In this document: piece after piece, positions 1 through 11,300 of the stretch
Layout: each line of letters begins with the position of its first letter
Numbering within the stretch: position 1 is the stretch's first letter
DNA from: Lates calcarifer
Taxonomy: Eukaryota > Chordata > Actinopteri > Centropomidae
Direction of reading: 5' to 3'
Assembly (NCBI RefSeq): GCF_001640805.2
Contig: NC_066849.1
Location: forward strand, 436,011 to 500,010
Length of the DNA: 64,000 nucleotides
The notes under the pieces: model-generated
The model's input: only the letters and a program-made list of their open reading frames with translations
What the model was told of the DNA's origin: nothing
Databases searched by the model: none
Program-made: the position numbers and the translations under genes

Positions 1-95
1 TATAGAAACTCTGTGATGGACTGGGTGTACCCTGCCTCTTGCCCACTGTGAGCTGGGACTTTAGAAAAGTGGTATAGATAATGAATGAATTCTTT
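1..95 (+). repeat. 3' tail of a teleost dispersed repeat (family R1)
   Basis: The text runs through 'gtgatggactggg', 'gtaccctgcctcttgccc' and 'gtggtatagataatgaatg'. This is the end of the fish repeat whose head is at 1630 and whose long inverted copy is at 19567-19884. The left part is cut off by the window edge. Confidence 0.7.
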
Positions 96-1629
96 ACAAA
101 CTGAAGTCATCAGTCAAAGTTTTAAAACGTCATTATTTCCATTTATCTTTTTTTTGTGTGTGTTTTGTCTCTATTTTTACTATAATAAGATTGTATAGTT
201 CTTTCCAGGTCACTTTATATACAAGGCTTGTGGTGTTTTATTTTCCAGCCATAAAATACCAGAAATACTCCTTTCAAAGCCCACTGTCCAACGCCAGAAA
301 TATCATTCTTTGTGAGAAATACTTCATCTTTAACTTATGTTTTTGACCTAAATGCAATTTAAAGAATTGACTCTGATTCAGAATTAGACAAAAAATACTC
401 ACCATGTCAATGAATTTGTATGTATTTACAGTATGTAAACTCACCCTCAGTCTGTTAAAATGCCTCAAATTCCCTCCTACTGTAAGAGGGACACGACCTC
501 AGGGTCCTCACTGAACAGTCCTGACTGTAATATATGGTTGCAACAAATAATTATTTTTATTTTTGATCTAAGTTTTTGATCTAAGTCTAAACCCAAAGCA
601 ATTCGATAAAAGCAGCAAATCCTGAGCTCCTAGGGGAAGCGCAGGAGCTTTTTCAGGAATGGATCACTGAATAGAAAATGAGCTCACACAGATGCTGGTG
701 GCTGATACTGACAGTCATGACAAAACAGAGGGTAAACCAGAAATGATCCCGCAGCCTGGTAGCAGCAGCAGTTATTTTCATCTGTGTGTGTATGTTCATG
801 GTGATACAGCAATAAGGTATATCCCTCAGTTTCCAAGAATTCTTCCTGTACAAAGTCTGTGTGTGTTCATGTTGAGAGCAGTGGAGCAGGGTCGTGCAGC
901 AGTGTTGATGAGGCTGAAAAGTGAAAGCACACTGGTCAGAGGATAGAGGCAGAAGAGAGATATTAAACTGATGTTTACCCTCTAGTTCTCTCTGACCCAC
1001 ATTCCCAGTTAAAAGCCAATAGGCTTTTCATTTCCTCCTCTCCATTACCACTGGGTAAACACAAACCTAGTGAGGAATTTCCTGTTATTCCATACGGAGA
1101 CAGTTACCAATCGCTAACATAGCAGATTGCTTGGGTTCAGCTAATATGTCCAGAAAGGGCTGCTGTATTTGCACAGCATCCATTTCACACCACACAGCTG
1201 TATCCTTGAAATGTAGCTGAGTGTAATTCACTGCACATTATGGTTGTCTGGGAGGGATGGAGTTCTTACTGCAGGTTGTGTTTAAGCTCTGCTGCAGAGT
1301 CTGTCAGAGAACAGGATGTCTGTGTAAAACTTTGAGGACAGTTGATCATTTGAAGGATAGTTCTTACAAACTGAGTGTTAGTCTTGTTGTTTTGTCAGTC
1401 ATTTCTATTGACCATGATAACACGGTACCCATCAAATTGCTGAGAGCTGTGAATACAGCGACTCCCCACAAGGCTGTAGCTACTACTGAGGACACCTGAG
1501 TCACGTCCTCAGTATTTATGGTTATTTGGCAATGACGTTGCCAGAGTTCTGTTCCCCTAGTTATACATTGTGAGTTTCTTCAAGCTGATCCAAATAAAAT
1601 AAAGAGAAGATTAATAAGAATAATTATCT
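96..1629. other. Intergenic stretch without recognised genes
   Basis: This is AT-rich sequence downstream of eps15l1. The short open frames here have no recognisable domains, no codon pattern and no splice context. I see no RNA gene or clear mobile element. A short duplication of 'tttttgatctaag' occurs near 563-587. Confidence 0.5.
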
Positions 1630-1800
1630 GGGGTGGCACGGTGGTGCAGTGGTTAGCACTGTCACCTCACAGCCAGAGGGTTCACCCGGGGCCTCTCTGT
1701 GTGGAGTTTCCATGTTCTCCCTGTTCCTGTGTGGGTTCTCTCTGGGTTCTCCAGCTTCCTCCCACAGTCCAAACACATGCAGGTTAACTGGTGACTCAAC
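1630..1800 (+). repeat. Head of teleost dispersed repeat R1
   Basis: The copy starts with 'ggggtggcacggtggtgcag' and 'tggttagcactgtcacctca'. It continues through 'gtgtggagtttccatgttct' to 'cccacagtccaaacacatgc' and 'aggttaactggtgactc'. The same sequence, reverse-complemented, is in 19567-19884. The head resembles a tRNA-type promoter region, but the B-box position is mutated. It is a common fish interspersed repeat, and its exact Repbase class is not certain to me. Confidence 0.75.
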
Positions 1801-2932
1801 TGGTGAAATTCAATCACAGTAGCACAAGCTTAACTTTCAGGGCTGCTGGAGTTGGAAGTTTTGTCCTGGTTGCCTGGTTCAGCCATGGTGGTTGGTGAAA
1901 GCTGAGCTGCAACTGTGATAGACGTTTATAATCTGAGCACTGATATTGTTTGTTTGACCTGGAGGTTTGTTTCTCATCAGACTTTTGATGTCACCATGAT
2001 GGTCAAGATCCCTCAAGTCAAGATCAAATCAAGACCCAGTTCAAACAAACGGCGGCCCGTAAATATTCCCCATGTGGTTGTCTGTATAATCTGCTGGATT
2101 GCTCTTTGGCTCATAACAGAAGGAGGAAACTGGTTCAGAGCAAAGAGAGAGGATAGAGTGTGAGGACTTTACCAAAGCAAACTGTGGGACACACTCACAG
2201 CTTGCCACCATGAACAGGAAACAGCCTTGGATGCTGACAGAGACTGTGCTCACACCAGTGCTGTGTTTTGTGCTGTTTCTGTGTATTTGCTGTGCAGCTG
2301 TGGAGTTGCAACAGTGATGACTATGTAAATGCAACTGTTCGACACTTGCACAGCAAAATGTCAAAAAAAAGAAAACATTTTTTTATTAAAAAAGTAAGGT
2401 GACATGGCAACATGTGCTGCAACAACACAGTTTTCAGTTAAGGCCATTAAATACACAGAACAGATTACTATACCAAGTTTGAAATGTCAGGGCCCTGAAA
2501 CTGAAGCAAGAATCATTTCACACATACTATTAAAACCAGTACACTGTTCCCTGTGAGTACCAGTCAACCTCTTACTACATTATGTAATTGCATAGTGTGT
2601 TCTGGGGCTCTGGAGGAGCTTTGTCAAGTCTGACAAAATAACCCTGAAGATGTCATAGTGATGTCATCAGGGTTATCCCAGTATGGGCTTGGAATCTACA
2701 AACATACGACAGAGTGTGCTTCAAACTGGGGGTGTGGCGTTTGAAAATATACAATTCATGGCCTGTGCTCCAATTCTGATCATTACTTTAATCTGGTTTT
2801 TGGTCCCACAATGAGATGGAGGTGCAATATTATATTGTTGCAATACCCAGCTCTGCTGGTCTAACTGTCACCTGTAATAACTTGTCACCTGTAATAAATC
2901 AAGCAGCAGTCCAGTCTCATTTAACTGAAATG
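1801..2932. other. Intergenic stretch, nothing recognised
   Basis: Unique-looking AT-rich sequence. The only structure noted is a 16-17 bp tandem duplication ('tgtcacctgtaataa' twice) at about 2866-2897. No supported gene. Confidence 0.45.
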
Positions 2933-2938
2933 TTTATT
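2933..2938 (-). terminator. eps15l1: Candidate distal polyadenylation signal of eps15l1
   Basis: Plus-strand 'tttatt' reads AATAAA on the minus strand. It is the first canonical signal I found downstream of the eps15l1 stop codon, about 5.2 kb away. No transcript evidence is available here. Confidence 0.35.
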
Positions 2939-5614
2939 CTAGTAAACAGTACAGACCATGTAGAGAAATAAAATAAATCAGCATCTTTTCTCTCAGCTAT
3001 TAGTGTAACTGTAGGCAATGTTCCAAATGGTTCCTTATCAAGTTTACTTTTTCTTCTTCATCTTCACTTTTTATGGGACAAATATAATAGACATGATACT
3101 ATACAGACTGTATACACACGGTATGCATCTTAATAAAGACAGCTCATAGTATTCCACCTTCATGTGAGGAAGGACAATTGAGGAAGGCAGAAAAACCCCA
3201 ACATGCTTCAGAGAAGAAAAAGTAGAGTGGATGAAGAATGAAACAGGTCGCCCCAAAATCAGTTTAGGCTGCTTTTCTTTAAGCATCAGCATTTCAGTAA
3301 CAGCAGAATTCAAAGGCTTCATATCTAATGAAAGGTCCACGTTTTTGAGAGAGACATAAAATGAACATTACAACTGAGGAATTATTAAGTTGTAAATCTT
3401 GATATCTTTCAGCTGTCACTTTATAAATATGTCTTTTTATAAGTAGTAACATTGCTGCTATTTTAAAAAATAATAGGTAATGAACATTGTGTTACCCTTT
3501 GCTTTCCTGAAATAGACAAGAAATCGTTGTGGAATGAAAGGTTTGTAGATTCTGCAGCTAGTGGAATGAAATCAAAGCACAGACTTCCTCTACAGAGTCG
3601 GGACAGAGGAGTGGGTGGTTGCAGGTGTATAAATAAACATTAAAAACATACGCTACATATCAAAAACATCAGACTGGTTTCACAGGTTACACAAAACAAC
3701 AATAAAAATAAACATTATCTATTGCACAATGGAGGTATCAGATAACAAATACAGTATGAATGATGGTACCGGCTCTCCAATCTAAGCAGCACACAGCAGA
3801 CAGGCTGAGGTCAGAGGGAGGTGGACAGAAAAGATGGAGGGTTCCAGTTCACACTAGGGCCGAGTCTCAGGTATGAATACATCTTAGAACAGACCACAAT
3901 GTGTCTGCTGCATCAAAAACTGTCACGTACCAAAAGTCAGCATCATATATATTCAAATATATGGTTAGATTTATAACACTTTAACTTACCCTCATTTTAG
4001 ACAATCTGATATTTGTACATACATTTAACTTAACTTGTTCAGGCATAAAGTACAGTATACTGTTGACCTTGGAAAGAAGCTTTTTCCTGAGCTATCAACT
4101 GTCATACTTGGTTGAAGCTCCAGAAAAGCCATTAGTCATCTGCTTCTGGATATAAGACTACTGCAAATTTCTTGAAGTCTCTGCTTTCTGAGTTGCTGTC
4201 ATACTCTGTGACAATAACACCTGGCTGTTGATGTATACCAGATAACTATGACACACGACGTCACAGTTGTGTATGGCAGATCTTCTATTCAATGATAGAT
4301 TTTGTTTACATGTGTCACAAGGTTTGATTTAAAACAAAACTGTGCATTTGTGATTAAAACACCAGACACACACAAGACCAAATATAAAGGGACACTTGGA
4401 CATTTAAATATTAGTCTTGTTTTTGGTCACACTGTTGTGAAAAAGTTGCTGGTACTTTAGTTAACTGAAAATCTCTTTGTTATGGCATTCCATTGGCCTG
4501 CAGGCTGTTAACTACTGGTACACAGCTAGCAACAAACAAACCTTTTAGCTGGCAGCTAGCAGCACATTATGCAATGTAACACTAGGGTTAACATTAACAT
4601 AATTAAAAACTACAGTACAGTTGTTTTGGAACATAACAAAGCCTTTAAAAACATGAACTATACATTTGTGACCTGCTTTTTTTCTTTTGAGGAATGATGA
4701 TATGATAACAAAGTTCCTGCTATAGTAACATTTTCACTACAGTGTGACAGGAGATGGCAAAGATTTACATTTCTGACTCAGATGGAGGCTTTTCAGAAGG
4801 TGTTAGCTGTGTACAGCTTAGATGGAGGCACTCACCATGTACCAGGGACACTCTCTCCTACAGGAACACAGTTTGTAACAGCTACAGCAAAGTAAATATT
4901 CATGATATGTAAACAAGACAAAAATGGCAGGGAGAGGCATTTTACCATTCTATCCGACAGAATCAGCGACTGCACATCAACTTTAACTTGAACATTTCTG
5001 TCCAATTTGGGTAAATTCACATTATGAGCGTTTGTAGCATATTTTACTGCCATGCAGGCAGTTCCACACAGGTATAAATATTTTAAAAAGTTCAATATTT
5101 TAGTCATGCTATAAACCTCCTCAGTACCATAATCCTTTTTAATGTGGTGACTGGAGAAGCTAATGTAACTACACCCGTCAGTGACCTGTGACAGAGGTTT
5201 AGGCCAATACAAACAATGTAAAACCAAATCATGACACAGGGCTTCACCCTCACAAACAGCAGTCTACTCAGCAGCAGTTCACTCAGTGCTGCCACTGGTG
5301 GATGGAAACTACATTATGGAAAGAGTATTGATTAAAACAGTAGTCCAATTTATAAACAGTATATTCGGCCACCACTGGAATTGAGCGGATTGCTGTTGGT
5401 GAACAAAGAAGAAATCCTCTGATTTTACAGAATGATTTTTCTTGATCCTTTCTACAGTACAGGTTGTTGAAAGGAGTTTGTATTTTCATGGTGACTGACT
5501 CAAAAACTCAACATCTCATCCCTTAAAGAAACATTAAGGAGAACGTGTGCACTCTGAGCAGATTCTGACTGCAGGGCATGCTCGAGGCAAAACACTGATT
5601 AAGTGTATTACTGG

Positions 5615-5650
5615 TCACACACACATGCACACACACACACATACACACAC
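5615..5650. repeat. CA microsatellite
   Basis: Imperfect (CA)n tract, interrupted by 'tg' and 'ta'. It directly abuts the transposon relic that follows. Confidence 0.85.
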
Positions 5651-5966
5651 TGATCAACCATAGCATTAAATCCACTGACAGCTGAAGTGAATAACATTCA
5701 TCATCTGGTTACAATATGTTCTGCTGGGAAAGCTTGGCTCCTTCACTCATCTGGATGTTACTTTGACACGTACCACCTAAACATTGTTGTAGACCAAGCA
5801 CAACCCAGCAGGACAATGCTCCCACAGGTCCCAAAGGACCCACTGCTAGCGTCTCACTGCCAGACACCACAGGACACCCTCAGAGGTCCTGTGTCCTCTG
5901 ACAGGTCAGAGCTGGCAGCAGGAACACAATATCAGGCCGGTGGTCTTAATGTTGTGACTGACCATT
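5648..5966 (+). mobile_element. Short Tc1/mariner-type element relic, copy 1
   Basis: The left end 'tgatcaaccatagcatt' and the right end 'aatgttgtgactgacca' form an imperfect inverted pair. Between them lie 'cagcaggacaatgctccca' and 'tgccagacaccacaggac', which match the second copy at 61036-61410. In better copies of this fish family these segments come from the C-terminal half of a DDE transposase (QDNA...WPP.SPDLNP). No open frame survives. Confidence 0.7.
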
Positions 5967-6424
5967 CAGCACTGCTCAGTGTAGAGAAAAAACAGGTGTA
6001 AACGCAGACATGTGAAACTACAACAGAGGGGCTCTGAGTCAAACAGAAAGTTTTCCCAAATTTAAGTTCGGCAGAAAGTTTAGTTTAAAGTCCAGCTGAA
6101 ATCAAACTCCAGAACTCAGTTCAGTCTGTCCCACTCAAACATCAGTCACCACTTCAAGTAAAGGGACAACTCAGGAAAACAAGGTGAGTGGTTAGAACAT
6201 CAAACTATGACACATCAGAAATAGCACTTTTTCACATATTTCCAGTTTCCAGCCTAATGACACCTGATTTCAGCAAGTTCCAAGCATTTCCTCCTCCACC
6301 TTTCAACACTCCACATCTTAAGCTTGCTGGTCTGTACAGCACTCAAGTGACTAAACTCAACAACAAAATATAGCACAAAACAACTACATGAAATTTGATG
6401 TTCTTTTAAAACAAAAACAGGTCA

Positions 6425-6441
6425 AATAATAATAATAATAA
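6425..6441. repeat. (ATA)n microsatellite
   Basis: Short run of AAT/ATA triplets. Confidence 0.7.
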
Positions 6442-8164
6442 CCAGCTCATGAAATAAAAACCGTGTTAAAATCCTCACTCTCTAAGTCAAATGTAATGTA
6501 ATGTAAAAAATAATTCCCTCATCTTGCCCTTCATTTGTTGGGTGTGGTGTGACATCACAGCATAAGGATCAGAGTATAGCTGCTGAGCAGAGGCATAGTT
6601 AGCTCCGTTTATCTATATACAGCAGGAGAGAGAGTACTGGAGGTCATCACAAAAAACTCTCCGCAGAACAATCTCACACTCGTGGACAAAGAAAATATAT
6701 CTGTACAATTTGTTACTGTCACTCCACAGGATATGTTGACATTGACAAGTCTTATTTTCATTTGCCAGGCACCTGTCACATTAGAGGGAAGCAGTATAAT
6801 GGATATTAATCGGATTTTTGTTTTTTCTTAACACAGCTAAAGAGCAGTTGTTTTTACTTTCCTCCCATAATGGGCCAGAGTGAAATGTGAACAGAGCTGA
6901 CTAATGTTGGTTAAAAGTTTTCTTCTTTTCTTCTTCACATAGTCCTGGAGACTCTCTCAAACCTAAAAGAGAATAGTAGATGCTGTGGACCAGGGGTCAG
7001 ATTGGCCTGCAAGAGGTTCTTAGGGCAAAAATCAGGGATCTACTAGATCCCCCACCCTTACCTGGACTTCAGGTGAAAGTCTCTAATCTCATGGTAGACC
7101 GTGGTGTGGTAAAAAAAAAAAAAAAATGAAAGAGAAAATGTAATATTTGGGGAAATATGCTTTAACTCTCCCAGTCAGATGAGAAGATCAATATCAATTT
7201 AATTTCTGTACATCCAGTACAGAGAGCAGCCTATCTCAGCACAAAGCAGAGGGAAACAGTTAGCCAGGCAGCAGAAGTGAAAAAAGCTCAACTGAAATCA
7301 ACCTTCTCACTTCTTATCTGAGTCTGGATTAATAACAATATTTCCTGAGGGAAAGGGGTTGGGGTGGGGGGGGGTGCTGAATTGAAAATTCTCAATCCTG
7401 AGGAGTGAAAATCCATATGCCTTTGGGTCTATATGTCTCTGTATTAACAGATACTTATATAACACCTCAGTCTGTAGCAATTTCTACCTGCGAAACAACT
7501 CAACACTGAATACCAGTTGACACAGTCTAAGCCCAGTGATATATCCATGTCACACATTTAGGAAAAAAATCCTTCAAGAAATACATTGGCAGTTTGAATT
7601 GTAGTGTTATTTTTCTTGACTGCTGCTTGTTACAATTGAAGAAAAAAATTACACATTTTTCATCATTGTGACTGAGGGTGGAGAAGAAAAACAACACGCT
7701 CAACTGCAAACTGTCAAGGTGTTCTGTCAGGAATGATCAGCTAGTCTGCTCAGTCCTGTGAATAGAACCATCACATTATTGTCCAGCCACTATAGTGCAT
7801 ACACTCAGTGCATCTGTTTGCTGCTTGTTTCCATCAAGCCCCTCTTGCCTCCCCCTCTTCCTCACCTTCTTTACCCTCCAGTCCTCTGTGTCTTCATGTC
7901 AGCAGGAGTTTTGCAGTGATGAGCTCTCAGCCCACATTTCTGTTGTCATGTTTTTTTTAATGTAGGGTCAGCAGCCAGACTTGCCTGGAGGTTTGATCTG
8001 TATCTTTCTTATCCATCCATGAGCGGGGGGGGGTGGGGGGGGGGGTGGCAGAGGTGTAAATAGTGGCGGTGCAGGTGTCAGTCATGTAGATGTCAGTCAT
8101 GGTTGTCTTCACGTTAGCCTGTCTACGCGCTGTGTGTACATCTGTGTGTGGTGGGGGTTCCAGG

Positions 8165-8311
8165 TCATGAGTGGGACATCTCGGCCTTGCTGAGGGCGAT
8201 GGCCAGCTCCAGGTCTTCCTGCTCCTGCTGTCTGAGCCTCTTCAGCCGCTCGCGCTCTGCTCGCTCACTCTCCCGCTTAGCCCACTCCAACTGCTGAGCC
8301 TCATTCCCAAA
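8165..8311 (-). CDS. eps15l1: eps15l1 exon 25: UIM region and stop
   Basis: Encodes residues 891-938, starting [16 protein letters not shown] and ending [19 protein letters not shown], then TGA at 8165-8167. The segment [10 protein letters not shown] is a canonical ubiquitin-interacting motif (acidic patch, central Ala, Ser at the end). The preceding [13 protein letters not shown] segment corresponds to the first, weaker UIM-like helix of the family. The acceptor is CTCTAG, preceded by a (CT)n tract that appears on the plus strand as the GA repeat at 8312-8336. Confidence 0.95.
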   Translation of the reverse strand, partial: FGNEAQQLEWAKRESERAERERLKRLRQQEQEDLELAIALSKAEMSHS

Positions 8312-11300
8312 CTAGAGAGAGAGAGAGAAAGAGAGGAACATATGAAATCTGTACCATTGTTGGCTGTATCTATCTAAGTAATGTCCCTTGGATTTTTGTT
8401 AAATAAATGTCTGTTTTGGCTTTATTCAGATATGTTGGAGTGTTGTGCTCCCTCTTGACATAACAGCAACAATGTTGGGGCGGAGTGGTGAGTTGGAAAA
8501 TAATAATATCAAGTGTTGGATTTCACAACTTAATTTTTAGTTGAATGACTGTGTATCAGAGCTAAACTGATGCATAGACAGATATACTGTATCAGTTCAG
8601 ATATATCAAATTCAGTGTAAACAGTCAATGACATTGTGACATTTCAGTATGTGGTGGAGATGTTGTGCCACATCTGCCTTGAGATGACTGTTGTTGTGAT
8701 ATGGCGCTAATATAAATAAAATTGAATTGAATTGCTGGACTGTATTATGTTATACGGCCAGAGAGTATATGTTAACCAATAAGAAATGTAAATGATACGT
8801 TTGACCACATTTAAAAGCAATGTCACTATTTAAGAGTTTGACTACCAAAAACAATTGGGAGGGTTTTACCCTATAAAATGACCCAATGTTTGAAATCATA
8901 TCATCCCAATAAAAAGTCATGAACATTATTAGATTTTTTAAACTGTCATATACTGATACTGTTATTAGTATTGACCTTAAGGTCAGTTCAAACATACACA
9001 CTGGTAATAAGCAAAGAAATGGCTTTTTCACTCCAGTAACTGATAATCTGGTTTATAAGTATGACATATTCGTAATTCACAAAGTAAATGTTGTTTCCTT
9101 TTTCAGCAACACATGATGTAAGATCTATCAAAACAAATGCTAGAACATACATATGAAATGCCTTTACAGTCATTAACTAAAATCTTTTTGAAAATCTTGC
9201 CAAATTGTCATTTTATGTGAAACTTCATTGTACGTTCAATCTCTTACCTTAACTTTGTCAGGTCCTGTCAGAGAGGTGGATTACAGAATAGAGAAGTTAT
9301 AAACCACAGTGGATTTAGACTAGTTAACAGGACATCACACCACAGCACACAGACACTGTAAAGGGAAACCTGCAGAGTCTCTGTTCAGTCCTCTTTAAAA
9401 CGCTGTCTTTATCATTGTCTTTGGCTACTTGTTAGCGCAGTTTACTGAGAGCAAGTGATTCAACTTGCTTGAAACTACAGGCTAGTCAGTGTTCATTAAA
9501 GTAAATCATGTATTATTCAAATGATAACTAGTGAAACTGAAGCCTGTTGCCAGTTAAGGGCCACAGGTGAGACGAATGGACAGATGAAACAGAGCTATCA
9601 GAGAATCCCTTCAAGTAGAGACAAACAATATTGAAAGCTAAAGGAATAAGCAGCTTAACATGACTTCTACAACAAGAGTGAAAATGGGAGAGATGATACC
9701 ATCAAACTGCAGTATAAATCAAGAGTTCATGCACAAATGAGAAATCTCAGGGCCCAGTTTTCCTACTTTGTCATTATGACAAATGATTGGCTTAACTCAT
9801 GACAGGCCACTTAGATAAAATTACTTATCGCAGCTATTTAAAGATATGGAATATACAGCAGGATGGTGTGGCTGTTAAGTCGTGCTACTACAGTAATGAA
9901 TTGGATGAACAGAAGTCAACCAAATCAATTTGTTGAAGTACATGAGTTTAAAAGGAACAATTGTATGTTTATAGGAAAGGCTGGAATTAGATTTGTTTTG
10001 AGTAGGCTAAAGGTGCTTTCAGAAAGTGAGTGACTGCTGCAACATCAGTGTTCTCTATTTTGAGTCAGTGACAGCAGGGCGCCAAGCAGTCACCACGGCT
10101 TCTAGCCAAATGTGATTCTGCTGTCCAGTATCCATCGAGTACAACCTCATCATACAGCTAAACCCAGTGGGTTGTTAGCTTATACCATTAAAACTATGCA
10201 GCGTCTCAGGTCAGATAATCAGACGTTTGAAGCTGAGCTCGATCACACTATCCTCTTCATTGATCTGTCTGTTCTCTGGTGAAGAGTTGTGTTATTCAAA
10301 TAACTCAGGCACTTAACTTAGGTACCTGTAAAATCAGCTCTGCTATCATTTCCCTCACTGTAGTTTCTGTGGTTGCCATGGCCACAGAGTGAGCCACTGT
10401 GGCAAGTTGAAAGGTGCTCTTGTGCAGAGCTGTGTGCATTCACAAGAACAACAGTCACCCTCCCTGTATTTGCCACTGCCATGACCTCAGCAGCACATCT
10501 GCCTCTGAGTTTTACTTTGAAAAATAGTGACAGCAGAAACCACCTGCTGTCTGAAAGCACAGCAGGTGGTTGAGCAGCTTTGGTGGAATAGTTGAAAAGA
10601 GCAAATAAGAGTATGATTTAATAAGTGTACGATTTAACACAGTATAAATAATATAAAATCTGCAAGAACTAGTCATATTGGTAATGCTAAATGTTTAAAC
10701 GTTTCATGGTTCATAGACTGTCTTCAAAGGCCTCTTTTTCCAGCCAATAGAAATATGCAAATATTTTACTTTACCCTACAGAATAAAGAGATTCTACATG
10801 AATTGAATGAAAGGGACTGTGATTTTCTATGTGAACTCAAGCTAACTGATTTTCATAAGGAATGATTTTATTTATACCCAGTACAGCAGTCAGCTTGTAT
10901 CATAAAAAAGGAGATGGTGAAGCAAGGTTGGAAGTGGAAGGTGCTTGAGAGTGGTGAGAAAAAGCAAAACATGCATTTCACCCCAAGAACAGACAGCAGA
11001 TATAAAGCACTAAACATGCACTACCAGCACAGCTAACAGTGAACCTAGTAACACACACACACACACACACACATGCACAGCAAGTTAATGCAGGGGAGAC
11101 AGACTCAAGAGCTGAGAGTTGAGGAGTGATACTGTTGGGTCTCATGTAAAATCTGACTAGTAGCTGAACTGAGTATCATCAGTCAGTCAATCCAACAGAT
11201 ACATTATTCCCTGTTTAGAGAACACTGATTATTTACCTAAAAAGTGATTATGCTCAGTGACAGAAATAAAATAAGGATTAGTGTGAGTAGTTATTTGTTC

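Larger units (their letters stand above)
2933..8164 (-). other. eps15l1: Putative 3' UTR of eps15l1
   Basis: This is the region downstream of the stop codon on the minus strand. The first minus-strand AATAAA that I find is at 2933-2938. A weaker ATTAAA at 7956-7961 could give a short 3' UTR of about 200 nt. The full length is therefore uncertain and could be anything from 0.2 to 5.2 kb. The stretch holds a G-run block at 8025-8048 (C-rich in the mRNA), a second at 7349-7377, CA repeats at 5615-5650 and a transposon relic at 5648-5966. The relic argues against the whole region being conserved UTR. Confidence 0.45.

Noticed and set aside
653..1000. Minus-strand open frame of 115 codons
   Set aside because: No recognisable domain, homology or splice context; looks like chance in intergenic DNA.
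4832..5227. Minus-strand open frame of 131 codons in the putative eps15l1 3' UTR
   Set aside because: Cys/Tyr-rich sequence without family resemblance, downstream of the stop codon. Treated as chance.
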